This document shows, one piece after another, positions 55,492 through 64,000 of a stretch of 64,000 nucleotides of DNA (its first letter is position 1; every line of letters starts with the position of its first letter). The stretch lies in the NCBI RefSeq assembly GCF_007860105.1, contig NZ_SJPU01000001.1, forward strand, positions 2,439,700-2,503,699, read 5' to 3'. Under the pieces are notes generated by a model. That model had not been told where the DNA came from. It saw only the letters and a list, made by a program, of their open reading frames with translations, and ran no database searches. Source of the stretch: Allorhodopirellula heiligendammensis (GTDB lineage Bacteria > Planctomycetota > Planctomycetia > Pirellulales > Pirellulaceae). The translations under genes were made by a program, and so were the position numbers.

Positions 55492-58473
55492 ATGAGAACG
55501 ATGCAATTCCCTATTCGGGTTCAACAGCGGCCCAACCTGGCAGCAAGCAAAATGTCAACATGTGGCGCAGGTTCCCTATCGAGTGTGCTCGTAGCCTGTG
55601 CTGTGCTGACATCGTTGATGACCGCCAGCGACGTATCGGCACAGCAACAAACCAGTTCGCTGGGAAGCACACCTAAAAACGTCGTTGTCTTGCTCGCTGA
55701 CGATCTTGGCTGGGGTGACATCGGTATTCATGGCGGCGTTGCCGCAACGCCGAACATCGACAAACTGGCCACGGAGGGTTTGGAGCTCGAGCGGTTCTAC
55801 GCCTATCCCGCCTGCAGCCCCGCTCGGGCAGCGATGTTGACCGGCCGTTTTCCGGGACGCTACGGGATCAGCGGACCCGTCCGACCACGTGACGAAGGGC
55901 TGCCGTTGACCGAGCGATTGTTGGTGGCGGACTTTCGAGACGCTGGCTACGAAACGGCGTTGATTGGGAAATGGCACTTGAACCACTCCACGGACATGAA
56001 GTTCAACCCCACTCGTCGCGGGTTCGATCATTTCTACGGATTTCTGGAAGCCTCCGTCGACTACTACCAGCATACGAGCAACCGGGGGCATGTTGACTGG
56101 CAGAGAAACGGCACAACTGTCAACGAGCAGGGCTACGCGACGGATTTGCTGACGCGGGAAGCGATCAATCGCATCAACCAACACGCCCGTAGCGAAAGTC
56201 GGCAACACTCTCGTGACCGACGATCCAGCGACGCAGTTCTTACCGAACTGGGAGAGGGGCAGAAGCCATTGTTCATGGTGGTGGCCTACAATGCTCCACA
56301 CTCCCCGTTCCAAGCTCCTGCAAATCGAGTGGCCAAATACAGAGGTCAACTTGACGAGCAGAATGCTACCTACGCCGCGATGGTGGAATCGTTGGATCAC
56401 GGCATCGGTCAGATTCTCGCGGCCATTCAATCGCAGGGCATGCGAGATGACACGATCGTTGTGTTCGCTTCGGACAATGGCGCCGCCCGGATGGGTTCCA
56501 ATGCGCCGTTTCGGGGGCAGAAGCGTCAGGTGTATGAGGGCGGCATCCGAGTTCCCTGTATCGTCCGGGCTCCCGGCATGACCGAGCCGGGCACGAAGTC
56601 GCAACAATTGATGGCGATCCACGATCTCCTTCCCACCCTGGCGGGCGCCACCGACGTTTCATTGCAGGAAGCCAAGCCCCTCGATGGCATCGATCTGTGG
56701 TCGAGTATCATCGGCAAGGCCACCACGCCGCGAACCTTGGTGATCGCAGAGGAGGACTTCGCAATCTTTCGCGGAGACTGGAAACTGATCCAATCCGCTG
56801 ACGGCGAATTGGAACTCTACGACGTTGTCCGCGACCCGAGCGAACGCACGGACTTGGCGGCGAGACCGAGTACCATCATCGATCAACTGGTCGCTGAGTT
56901 AACTACTTTCCAACAACGAGTTGCCGCCGACCAACCCGTCGCGGAAGTCGTCAAGACATTCGCAGCCACCCCCAAACCCACGCCAAAATCGCCGCAGACC
57001 CTGACGAGTTCCGCGGCCGATTCAAACTCCGCCATCAATGAAGGCTCTTCGCTGGCCAACGCCGAGCTTCTCGGCGACGTGGAATACAGCATCCTCGGTA
57101 ACCGTGCGGTGGAGTCCAATGGTGTCGGTATCCGGCTATTCTCCGGTGCTGACAAGAACGGTGATGGCGAGCTCGCTGGTGCAGCGTCGATCGTCAACCA
57201 CGATGTGTCCTCCGCTCACCGCTGGTACCGCTTTGACATCACCGGCATGGCTCAAGATGGATTCGCTGTCGACCAAGACAACTTGTACTTGCAAGTCGAG
57301 TTCCTCCAACAGAACGGCACCGATTCACTGGATCTGATTAAGACGCGAATCTATCCGCAGGTCGAGCGTGAGCGAAAAGACTTCCATGACGAATCGACCA
57401 ACGCTAATCTCGGCCATGCGATCTGGAGATCCTATGCGATGGATTTTCGAACCCCCTTCGCAGAAGTCGATTCCGTTCGATTGAGCGTCGGTTTTTCGGA
57501 TGGAAAAGGCGAAGGCACGAAGTCGGAGTTTTGGGTGCAATCGATGACGCTGCAACCGATCGCGACCCCCGCCGATTACCAGCCACCGGTTAACGCTAAT
57601 CGTCATTTTCCGCAGCCGGACGTCGACTCGCTCGTGGCCCTCGGCGGCCGTTGGTACTTCGATCCGCAAGGCGGCAGCAAGCAGGTTCCGAAACAGTTTG
57701 ACTACACAAATGCGGATCAGCTGCTGTATCGATCGGGACGTTTTGAGGCTCCCTTCGCCGGCAACATGTCATCCTGGTTGCGAGCCGGTTACAAGGATTT
57801 CTCGGGCGATCTCGTGGAACAGGACGTGGAGAAACCGTACGCGGTAGTGATCACCGTAACCGACGACCACATTGTGATGCGAAGTCGCAATTTGCCGAAT
57901 CACCCGACCGCCACGTTCCCCGATAAGTGGCGGATGCTCGATGGCAATCCCTCGTACATCCAAGAAAAAGCGAACACTTGGTATCTCCCCAAGTACCCCA
58001 AGCTGGCGACGGATCCGATCGCGATGGACGCTCATAATTCCAACGGCGGTCTACCGATGGGGCCGATTGGCGTGGCCACCAACGGCGTGATTTTCTTCAA
58101 CCCGTTCGATCACATTTTCGAAACCGATGCGGTGTGGCGTCTGGATCGCTGTTGTGGACACCCCAGTCCCCAGAGTGCCTACCACTATCACAAGTATCCC
58201 GTGTGCGTGAAAACGCCGTGGAGTGACGAGGGCCACATGCATTCTTCGGTGATTGGATTCGCCTTCGATGGATTCCCTGTTTACGGGCCATATGAAGCCG
58301 ACGGTTTGCTGGCGAAAGACAACAAGGATCATCCCCTCAACGAGTTCAATCTGCACACCGACGAGGAACGCGGCCCGCATTACCATGTCACGCCCGGCAA
58401 GTTCCCCCACATCATCGGTGGCTATTGGGGGGAAGTGGATCCGATGAACGGCCGCGGCCGCCGTGCCAGGTAG
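55492..58473 (+). CDS. Secreted sulfatase fused to a C-terminal YHYH domain
   Basis: Protein of 993 residues, with ATG at 55492 or at 55552 (MSTCGAGSL); the signal peptide ends near DVSAQQ. Residues about 61-490 form a sulfatase: LADDLGWGD, formylglycine motif C108-S-P-A-R112, GKWHLN and ASDNGA. A Pro/Ser/Thr linker around 490-540 leads to a beta domain containing DKNGDG, a possible calcium loop. Residues about 700-990 form a YHYH domain: CCGHPSPQSAYHYH with Tyr897-His-Tyr-His900, GFAFDGFPVYGPY and PHYHVTPGKFPHIIGGYWG. The His-rich YHYH region suggests metal binding. Combined function unknown; the sulfatase part alone is typical. Confidence 0.93.
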   Translation: MRTMQFPIRVQQRPNLAASKMSTCGAGSLSSVLVACAVLTSLMTASDVSAQQQTSSLGSTPKNVVVLLADDLGWGDIGIHGGVAATPNIDKLATEGLELERFYAYPACSPARAAMLTGRFPGRYGISGPVRPRDEGLPLTERLLVADFRDAGYETALIGKWHLNHSTDMKFNPTRRGFDHFYGFLEASVDYYQHTSNRGHVDWQRNGTTVNEQGYATDLLTREAINRINQHARSESRQHSRDRRSSDAVLTELGEGQKPLFMVVAYNAPHSPFQAPANRVAKYRGQLDEQNATYAAMVESLDHGIGQILAAIQSQGMRDDTIVVFASDNGAARMGSNAPFRGQKRQVYEGGIRVPCIVRAPGMTEPGTKSQQLMAIHDLLPTLAGATDVSLQEAKPLDGIDLWSSIIGKATTPRTLVIAEEDFAIFRGDWKLIQSADGELELYDVVRDPSERTDLAARPSTIIDQLVAELTTFQQRVAADQPVAEVVKTFAATPKPTPKSPQTLTSSAADSNSAINEGSSLANAELLGDVEYSILGNRAVESNGVGIRLFSGADKNGDGELAGAASIVNHDVSSAHRWYRFDITGMAQDGFAVDQDNLYLQVEFLQQNGTDSLDLIKTRIYPQVERERKDFHDESTNANLGHAIWRSYAMDFRTPFAEVDSVRLSVGFSDGKGEGTKSEFWVQSMTLQPIATPADYQPPVNANRHFPQPDVDSLVALGGRWYFDPQGGSKQVPKQFDYTNADQLLYRSGRFEAPFAGNMSSWLRAGYKDFSGDLVEQDVEKPYAVVITVTDDHIVMRSRNLPNHPTATFPDKWRMLDGNPSYIQEKANTWYLPKYPKLATDPIAMDAHNSNGGLPMGPIGVATNGVIFFNPFDHIFETDAVWRLDRCCGHPSPQSAYHYHKYPVCVKTPWSDEGHMHSSVIGFAFDGFPVYGPYEADGLLAKDNKDHPLNEFNLHTDEERGPHYHVTPGKFPHIIGGYWGEVDPMNGRGRRAR

Positions 58474-58650
58474 AACGGTCCGAGACGGCCTTCATACCAA
58501 CAACGGTGTGGGAAACCATGGCACGTCCAACTACCAGCCAACGCCCTGTTTATTAAACGTTGGATGGGACCACAGTTCCGTCAACATGTCGAGCGACGTG
58601 CCATGGTCTCCGTAATAGTCGCGACCGCTGCACGCATCGTCGGTCGCTGT

Positions 58651-59415
58651 TTACCGTTGCGCATCGGGCGTCGCCGCCGCAGTGGGCTGGGTGCCTTGCT
58701 GGATCAGTTCAATGGACTTCTCTGCAAAGCGTTTGCCTAACGTTTTGTAGCCACTGACGGAGTAGTGCAAGTCATCTTTCACCTCCTTGCCTCGCTTGTT
58801 CGTGCCGTCGTTCAGGTCGTCGGTATCGACCCAAGCACCGCGGGAATCGCCCGTGGCCACTTCGACTTGCGCCTCGCGGACCTTGGTCCAGTGCGGATGC
58901 TTTGCATTCCGAAGGTCAAAATCGCTCAGGCGGCCGATGACAAAGTTAATATCGTCACGTCCCAGATCACTGGCCAGTTGCTCGATCAGCCCCTTCATGC
59001 TGGCGGCATAGACGTCTCCGTGACTCTCCCTGGCATCCCGCTCTCCCTGCATCCAGACAAACGTCACGGTCGTGAATTCTTTCCCAGCGGTCTCGGCGTT
59101 TACCTTTTTCATCAACCGATCATACAGATCACCGGTTGCTTTGGGCTGATCACCTTGCGATGGCTTCCAGTTCTTAAACCAATGCCGAATCGGCTGGCCG
59201 CCCATGGCGTCTTTGACAACGGTGACGTTTTCCTTACCGAATGCCGCCTCTACCGTGGGCGTGAACGAGGTGCTGGGGTCGAGTCCCGCCATGTTGGACT
59301 GCCCCGACAAAATGAATAGATGCGTCGAGTTCTGGCGTGGCTCACTGGCACCCGTCGTGGCCGCCGCGAAGAGTGCGATAAGAAACAGAAGTGTGCGGGG
59401 AGTTCGTATTAACAT
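58651..59415 (-). CDS. Secreted SGNH (SASA-like) acetylesterase-type hydrolase
   Basis: 254 residues with a signal peptide (about 1-23). Block I G38-Q-S-N-M42 with Ser40, WMQGERD with the Gln-Gly-Glu block, and DDLHYSVSGY near the C-terminus for the catalytic His are all present. It belongs to the sialate O-acetylesterase-like group, as does the N-terminal half of the fusion at 35587, and probably deacetylates a glycan. It converges with the YHYH sulfatase, 177 nt apart. Acetyl-group specificity not determined. Confidence 0.9.
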   Translation of the reverse strand: MLIRTPRTLLFLIALFAAATTGASEPRQNSTHLFILSGQSNMAGLDPSTSFTPTVEAAFGKENVTVVKDAMGGQPIRHWFKNWKPSQGDQPKATGDLYDRLMKKVNAETAGKEFTTVTFVWMQGERDARESHGDVYAASMKGLIEQLASDLGRDDINFVIGRLSDFDLRNAKHPHWTKVREAQVEVATGDSRGAWVDTDDLNDGTNKRGKEVKDDLHYSVSGYKTLGKRFAEKSIELIQQGTQPTAAATPDAQR

Positions 59416-59585
59416 GATGGCAAGCAGTTCCTGGACGTGATGGAGGGGACAACACTATATCACGTATCATTGCGTTCAGCCTGATACTGACCTGTTAGCG
59501 GGCAACCGCGTCATCACGCCGATTTCGACCTGCTGAACTGTCCGTAACGCGACGTCAATTGGCGAGGTAACGCGGACGACGTCGA

Positions 59586-59939
59586 TCAAGTGGCCGAGCG
59601 GAACACGAAGAACACGGCACCCATGATACATAGGGCAGCCCACAAGTAATCGAGTTTGAGCGGTTGGTGCATGTAGAACACCGCAAACGGCACGAAGACG
59701 CTCAGCGTGATGACCTCTTGCAAGATCTTCAGCTGCCCCAGATTCATCTGAGTGAATCCGATGCGGTTTGCCGGCACTTGGATCAGATACTCAAAAAACG
59801 CGATACCCCAGCTCACCAGAACCGCAATCATCCACGGCCGACCGTCTAAGTTTTTTAAGTGCGCGTACCACGCAAATGTCATGAATACGTTCGACAGCAC
59901 CAATAGCGCAGCCGTCTTCCAAAACACTGGTCCCATCAA
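59586..59939 (-). CDS. DUF486 / DMT-superfamily small membrane protein
   Basis: 117 residues with four hydrophobic segments (ALLVLSNVFMTFAWYA, IAVLVSWGIAFFEYLI, LQEVITLSVFVPFAVFYM, YLWAALCIMGAVFFVF) and the DUF486 signature FEYLIQVPANRIGF. Related to small multidrug/DMT transporters; the solute is unknown. Met1 or Met2 could be the start. Ordinary chromosomal gene, apparently unrelated to the sulfatase island. Confidence 0.92.
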   Translation of the reverse strand: MMGPVFWKTAALLVLSNVFMTFAWYAHLKNLDGRPWMIAVLVSWGIAFFEYLIQVPANRIGFTQMNLGQLKILQEVITLSVFVPFAVFYMHQPLKLDYLWAALCIMGAVFFVFRSAT

Positions 59940-60037
59940 TGTCCTTTCTCAATCGTCACCAACATTCAGGTCGCAATACCCGTCAACGCCAGTCGATCTG
60001 ACGGAACCTGTTAATGCAAGGGATGAGCCAGCACGCG

Positions 60038-60523
60038 TCAGGCCGAACCCGGGTCGACCAGGGACGAGTCGCGGCGATCAAGGAACCGCAAGTGGTGAGC
60101 GGCATGCGCTGCGTGGATTTGCTCCACCCGTGCTCGCGATAGTCTCCCGAACGCTGGATGCGGCGCGTAGTCACCGAGGTGGGCCTGGAATCGAGCCACA
60201 CTCGTAGCAAACACCTCGACTTCTCGAGCGTCATCCAAATCCGCTGGTGGAACGAACATGGACGCGGTGCGAATGCCACGCGGCGAATCCCCGCTCAATA
60301 TTTTCGGCAACAGAACTCGCCGCATCACTGGGCGTAGAAAGGCGAACAGGCTCATCCATCTCGGATAGCCAGCGACGCTTGGATCTTGGACGAGTGTCAA
60401 GTGGCGGCAAATCTGTCCCAGCGACCAGTTGCCATGTCGCTGGTAGCCACTCGCTAGCAGCGATCTGGCTTCTTCCATCGCCGCGTTCAGATCATCGAAG
60501 TGGAGTTCACGCAGTTGTTCCAT
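60038..60523 (-). CDS. DUF1569 protein (DinB-like fold)
   Basis: 161 residues, soluble. LLASGYQRHGNWSLGQICRHLTL and a late HAAHAAHHLRFLD carry the spaced histidines typical of the DUF1569/DinB-like helical bundle, which may bind a metal. Basic and Pro-containing central part (LFAFLRPVMRRVLLPK). Enzymatic role not established. Divergent from the CoA-binding gene 87 nt away. Confidence 0.85.
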   Translation of the reverse strand: MEQLRELHFDDLNAAMEEARSLLASGYQRHGNWSLGQICRHLTLVQDPSVAGYPRWMSLFAFLRPVMRRVLLPKILSGDSPRGIRTASMFVPPADLDDAREVEVFATSVARFQAHLGDYAPHPAFGRLSRARVEQIHAAHAAHHLRFLDRRDSSLVDPGSA

Positions 60524-60610
60524 GCGGCTAGTTTATCGTACTAGGTCATTGTTGAAACCGTCGTTGCACGCTTTTTCGATGCAGCTCCCTCGTTCGGAAT
60601 AGATGTCGAT

Positions 60611-61003
60611 ATGAACTCCATCGAAGATTTTCTCGCGGCGAAGACATACGCAGTCGCCGGCGCATCCAACCGCCCACACAAGTACGGCAACAAAGTCTTC
60701 CGCGCACTCCTCGCTGCCGGCCGCGAAACCTATCCGCTGAATCCTGCCCAGGACGAGATCGAGGGCCACCGAGCCTACCCGACGATCACCGATCTACCGA
60801 TCCTTCCCGAAGCTCTGTCGATCATCACGCCTCCGGAAGTCACACGCAGCGTCGTCGCCGATGCGATCGCCGCCGGAGTCAAACACATTTGGATGCAACC
60901 CGGAGCCGAAGACGAACACGCCAGCGAAGCGGCACGTGAAGCGGGGTTGAACGTGATCGATGACGGCAGTTGTATTCTCGTTCTGTTAGCACGCCAATCG
61001 TGA
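60611..61003 (+). CDS. CoA-binding domain protein
   Basis: 130 residues forming a single CoA-binding (Rossmann-like) domain: YAVAGASNRPHKYGNKVFRALL, VYPLNP-like YPLNPAQDEIEG, and the conserved WMQPGAED near the C-terminus. Single-domain proteins of this type bind CoA or nucleotides. No partner acyl-CoA synthetase is adjacent. Upstream, 87 nt away, is the divergent DUF1569 gene. Confidence 0.92.
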   Translation: MNSIEDFLAAKTYAVAGASNRPHKYGNKVFRALLAAGRETYPLNPAQDEIEGHRAYPTITDLPILPEALSIITPPEVTRSVVADAIAAGVKHIWMQPGAEDEHASEAAREAGLNVIDDGSCILVLLARQS

Positions 61004-61117
61004 CGTGAGACGCCAGCGGATGGTAGAATTGTCTCCCTCGCCGGTACGGCGGATTCGCCGCTCGACAGACCGTTGGCGAGACAACAAATCATCAGCCGAT
61101 ACGAATAGGGGTCAGGG

Positions 61118-63055
61118 ATGCCGTTTGGAGTGAACATCGCAGCAGTACGTTTTTTCCGTGGCATCATTTCCATGGCAGTGCTCGCTGTCTGGTGCGTTCA
61201 CTCGCACCCCTGCTCCGCTGAATCGGCGAATCCCAACGATCTGGCGGAACGCAAAGCGGACGCGGAGAAATTTTTTCGAAAACGAGTGACGCCGTTTATC
61301 AAAACTTATTGCCTGGAGTGCCACCAAAACAGCCGGCCGACGGAGGCAGGGCTGAGTTTCACTCCGGCGCTGGACACACCGGGACACGCTGCCTTCAGCG
61401 AGAAGTGGAAGAAGGCGGCCGCCAGAGTGAAGGCTCACGACATGCCACCGGACGGGATGGACGAGCCCACTGATGAGGAGCGTCAGATGTTCGCCGCATG
61501 GCTCGACAAAGTCAAATACCTCAGTCCCAAGGATCCGGGGACGTTCGTGATTCGCCGGTTGACCAAAGCGGAATACGGCAACACGTTGCGAGATCTGTTT
61601 GGAGTGGATCCCGCGATCGCCGATGCATTGCCGGACGAGGTCAGCGGCGAAGGCTACCTCAATTCACTTTCCCCAATCCAACTCGAGCAGTATCTCGCGA
61701 TCGCTGAAGAGGTGCTCAATCGAGTTCTGGCACCCGCCGGCTCACCGCCGACTGCGTGGCAGGAACGCGCGTTTGGCGAAGTCCCCGAGACGCAAGAAGA
61801 TTATCGGGCAGCGGCCCGCCAAGTGGCCGCATCGTTGGCCAAGCAAGCCTATCGGCGACCGCCCTCCGATGCCGAGCTCAATGTACTGATCAACGTATTT
61901 GACTTGGGGCGGCAAAACGAACTCTCCTACCAAGCCGCTGTGCGGTTGATGCTCAAGGCGATCCTGGTTTCGCCGCAATTTCTGTTCATTACCCCGGCGG
62001 ATGATCTGGATCCCGAGGCCGGAATTGTTCCGCTCGACGATTATCAACTCGCTTCGCGTTTGTCGTACCTGTTGTGGGCGACGTTGCCCGACGACGAGCT
62101 GATGGAGCTCGCTGATTCTGCAACGCTTCACCAACCATCGATTTTAAAAACGCAAGTCAAACGCATGCTCGAGGATCCGCGATCCCGGGCACTCTTTGAC
62201 GGTTTCGGTGCCCAGTGGCTGGGACTGGGAGATTTGGATCGCAAGGTGTTTGATCCGGCGAAGTTCCCCGAGATGACCGGTCCCATGCGGACGGCGATGT
62301 ACGACGAAGCTCGCCTGTATTTTGAAAGCATCGTCCGCGAGAACCAGAGTATCGCGAGTTTCATCGATAGCGATTACACCTACCTCAATGAAGATCTCGC
62401 GTCCATCTATGGAATGGATGAAACCGTCACGGGGGCTGAGATGCGGCGGGTGGCGTTAACCGATGATCACCGCGGCGGGATCTTGGGAATGCCCGGAGTG
62501 CTCGCGGCGACATCCTTTCCGAACCGTACCAGCCCCGTGATCCGTGGCGTGTGGGTGCTCGAGCAAGTACTTGGAGAGGAAGTCCCGTCTGCGCCGCCTG
62601 ACGTTCCGGCACTCGAGAAACAGGACCAGCAGTCGATCGCCAACCTATCCCTGCGCGAACGCACCGAGCTGCACCGCAGTGATCCTGTCTGCGCCAATTG
62701 CCATCGTTTGCTCGACCCGATCGGGTTCGGACTCGAGAATTTCGATGCCATCGGCCGCTGGCGCGAACAGGACGAGAATGGCGAGCCGATCGACGCCTCG
62801 GGTGAGCTTCCTGATGGGAGCCGTTTTTCAACTCCTCAGGAGTTGAAAGGTATGATCACCGGTCGGCTCGACGATTTTTCTCGAACATTGGTCGAGAAAA
62901 TGTTAGCCTATGCGTTGTGCCGTTCGCTGGAGGGCTACGACGAAATTGTGGTCGATGAACTGATGCAGGAGATCGCCCAGGACGGCTACCACATGCAGAC
63001 GATCGTTACGGCGGTCGTCACCAGTTACCCCTTCACCCACCGTCGCACCGAGTAG
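61118..63055 (+). CDS. Planctomycete cytochrome c-type protein, DUF1592/1588/1585 family
   Basis: Exported protein of 645 residues, preceded by a purine-rich aggggtcaggg close to the ATG; signal about 1-34 (PCSAE). Haem site C65-L-E-C-H69 in [12 protein letters not shown]1587-like [23 protein letters not shown]1592-like [17 protein letters not shown] and [21 protein letters not shown]1588-like [28 protein letters not shown], and a second CxxCH at 525-529 ([25 protein letters not shown]), then a DUF1585-like end. Third member of this family in the window. The DUF1552 partner follows after a 400-nt repeat-rich spacer. Confidence 0.95.
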   Translation: MPFGVNIAAVRFFRGIISMAVLAVWCVHSHPCSAESANPNDLAERKADAEKFFRKRVTPFIKTYCLECHQNSRPTEAGLSFTPALDTPGHAAFSEKWKKAAARVKAHDMPPDGMDEPTDEERQMFAAWLDKVKYLSPKDPGTFVIRRLTKAEYGNTLRDLFGVDPAIADALPDEVSGEGYLNSLSPIQLEQYLAIAEEVLNRVLAPAGSPPTAWQERAFGEVPETQEDYRAAARQVAASLAKQAYRRPPSDAELNVLINVFDLGRQNELSYQAAVRLMLKAILVSPQFLFITPADDLDPEAGIVPLDDYQLASRLSYLLWATLPDDELMELADSATLHQPSILKTQVKRMLEDPRSRALFDGFGAQWLGLGDLDRKVFDPAKFPEMTGPMRTAMYDEARLYFESIVRENQSIASFIDSDYTYLNEDLASIYGMDETVTGAEMRRVALTDDHRGGILGMPGVLAATSFPNRTSPVIRGVWVLEQVLGEEVPSAPPDVPALEKQDQQSIANLSLRERTELHRSDPVCANCHRLLDPIGFGLENFDAIGRWREQDENGEPIDASGELPDGSRFSTPQELKGMITGRLDDFSRTLVEKMLAYALCRSLEGYDEIVVDELMQEIAQDGYHMQTIVTAVVTSYPFTHRRTE

Positions 63056-63103
63056 TCCCCCCCCATTCCCCCACCATATCCCCCATCCCACATCCCCCAT
63101 CCC

Positions 63104-63141
63104 ATATCAGCCGCACAGCGCTAGCTGCGGTTAACACCCGT
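63104..63141. repeat. 38-bp intergenic repeat, copy 1
   Basis: Contains the partial palindrome ccgcacagcgctagctgcgg. Identical to 63179-63216. Resembles intergenic repeat units I recall from Rhodopirellula. Confidence 0.9.
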
Positions 63142-63178
63142 TCCTCCCCACCCCACCCATTCCACCCACCCCCGTCTT

Positions 63179-63216
63179 ATATCAGCCGCACAGCGCTAGC
63201 TGCGGTTAACACCCGT
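63179..63216. repeat. 38-bp intergenic repeat, copy 2
   Basis: Identical to 63104-63141, 37 bp downstream of the first copy, separated by C-rich sequence. Direct orientation. Confidence 0.9.
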
Positions 63217-63455
63217 GTCCCTCCCCACCCCACCCGTTCCTCCCCACCCCACCTGTTCTTCCCCCACCCATCCTCCGCCGCGCACCACCCTCCGGTTCCC
63301 ACCCACCCGGACATCACCGCATCGTCGGGCCGATCCTCGCGACCATGCCACCCGGCACGTTATCGGTCGGCGGTCATCGAATGCATCCGCCGCACACGAC
63401 GTGACGCCAGCGTTCCACCGGATGTCCTCCGCAACCCATTTTCCAAATCAATCCA

Positions 63456-64000
63456 ATGATCAGAAACAGCACCATTGATCGCCGTGCCTGCCTCAAAGGC
63501 GTGGGTGTTTCGCTCGCCCTGCCCCTGTTGGACACCATGGCGTGGGCGGACACCGGCACGATTGCCACTCCTCAGCCTCCCGTACGGCTGGGCTTCATGT
63601 ACATGCCGCACGGGGTGATCATGGACCAGTTCTGGCCCGCCGACGCGGCCAGCTTCTTGACGTCGCCACCGCCCGCCCTCGATGCCCTGCGACCGGTGCT
63701 CGACCAATGCCTGATGATGAAGGGAATTGCGGGCGTTCCCAACGGCCCGTTCAAAGGCGCGCCGCACGCACTCGAGCTATCGACATGGCTGACCGCCGCC
63801 CTGCCGTCCGCCGAGAAGCGGGACGAGATCAGTATCTCGATCTCTGCCGACCAGATCGCCGCCGGTGCCCTGGGCGCTTTCACCGCATTGCCCTCGCTGG
63901 AACTTGCCACGATGCCGCAGACGTGGAAGGAGAATCAGGCAGGTCTGAACGAGGCCTACTACTCGCACTGCAGTTTTCGCTCTCCCACCCAAGCCGTACC
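63456..64000 (+). CDS. DUF1552 protein, N-terminal part (3' end outside window)
   Basis: At least 181 residues, running off the window without a stop. N-terminus [25 protein letters not shown] has a twin-arginine motif (Arg9-Arg10) and hydrophobic segment. DUF1552 marks: [67 protein letters not shown] and [10 protein letters not shown]. The start is judged from this typical Tat N-terminus. Partner of the cytochrome-type gene upstream, though here the two are not overlapping. The third such pair in the window. Confidence 0.93.
   Translation, partial: MIRNSTIDRRACLKGVGVSLALPLLDTMAWADTGTIATPQPPVRLGFMYMPHGVIMDQFWPADAASFLTSPPPALDALRPVLDQCLMMKGIAGVPNGPFKGAPHALELSTWLTAALPSAEKRDEISISISADQIAAGALGAFTALPSLELATMPQTWKENQAGLNEAYYSHCSFRSPTQAV

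Larger units (their letters stand above)
63056..63455. other. C-rich spacer, 400 bp, with a duplicated 38-bp element
   Basis: The plus strand is dominated by runs of C and CCA/CCT between a cytochrome gene and its DUF1552 partner. Contains two copies of a 38-bp element. The minus strand is G-rich with several GGG tracts, so a quadruplex is conceivable. No coding sequence recognised. Confidence 0.7.

Noticed and set aside
63056-63455. Possible open frame in the C-rich spacer (63215-63478)
   Set aside because: Pro/Thr/Ser-rich reading of a C-rich tract, overlaps the DUF1552 start in another frame, no homology signs.
1-64000. tRNA, rRNA or insertion-sequence genes
   Set aside because: No cloverleaf, rRNA signature or transposase motif was recognised by eye; a computational scan would be needed to exclude short tRNAs.

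Overview
The window reads as chromosome of a marine planctomycete close to Rhodopirellula/Pirellulaceae. The evidence is the gene content: ten sulfatases, three pairs of DUF1592-type cytochrome c and DUF1552 proteins, a PVC-type haem/HEAT protein, a DUF1559 protein with a type IV pilin-like N-terminus, an ECF sigma factor beside a Ser/Thr kinase, and intergenic palindromic repeats that from memory resemble those of Rhodopirellula. No transposase, integrase, CRISPR array, rRNA or tRNA was recognised by eye.

Region 1 (1-42 kb, all plus strand) is a polysaccharide-catabolic island. It holds nine sulfatases (one cut by the window edge, one fused to a beta-propeller, one fused to an SGNH acetylesterase), three right-handed parallel beta-helix proteins (two GH141-like), two tandem putative TIM-barrel glycosidases, a DUF6250 protein, two alpha/beta hydrolases, and a ThuA / SGNH / haem-HEAT cluster. 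An L-fuconate dehydratase gene starts 2 nt after a sulfatase stop codon. The best reading, which is inference, is degradation of a sulfated and possibly acetylated fucose-containing glycan of the fucoidan type: desulfation and deacetylation outside the cytoplasm, cleavage by beta-helix enzymes, and oxidation of L-fucose through L-fuconate. The SDR at 47 kb could supply a dehydrogenase step.

Region 2 (38-47 kb) has two cytochrome/DUF1552 pairs pointing at each other, in opposite gene order, around two small conserved proteins of unknown function. A third pair, its second gene cut by the window end, lies at 61-64 kb.

Region 3 (47-55 kb) holds an SDR dehydrogenase, a DPP-IV-like S9 peptidase downstream of a cis-3-hydroxy-L-proline dehydratase-like enolase-superfamily gene, a Ser/Thr kinase with a C-terminal repeat region, and an ECF sigma factor.

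Region 4 (55-61 kb) holds a 993-residue sulfatase fused to a YHYH domain, a secreted SGNH acetylesterase-like protein, and small housekeeping-type genes (DUF486, DUF1569, CoA-binding).

Start sites were mostly chosen by signal-peptide position and overlaps, so several are uncertain by tens of codons. No FGly-generating enzyme was seen, so sulfatase maturation must be encoded elsewhere.
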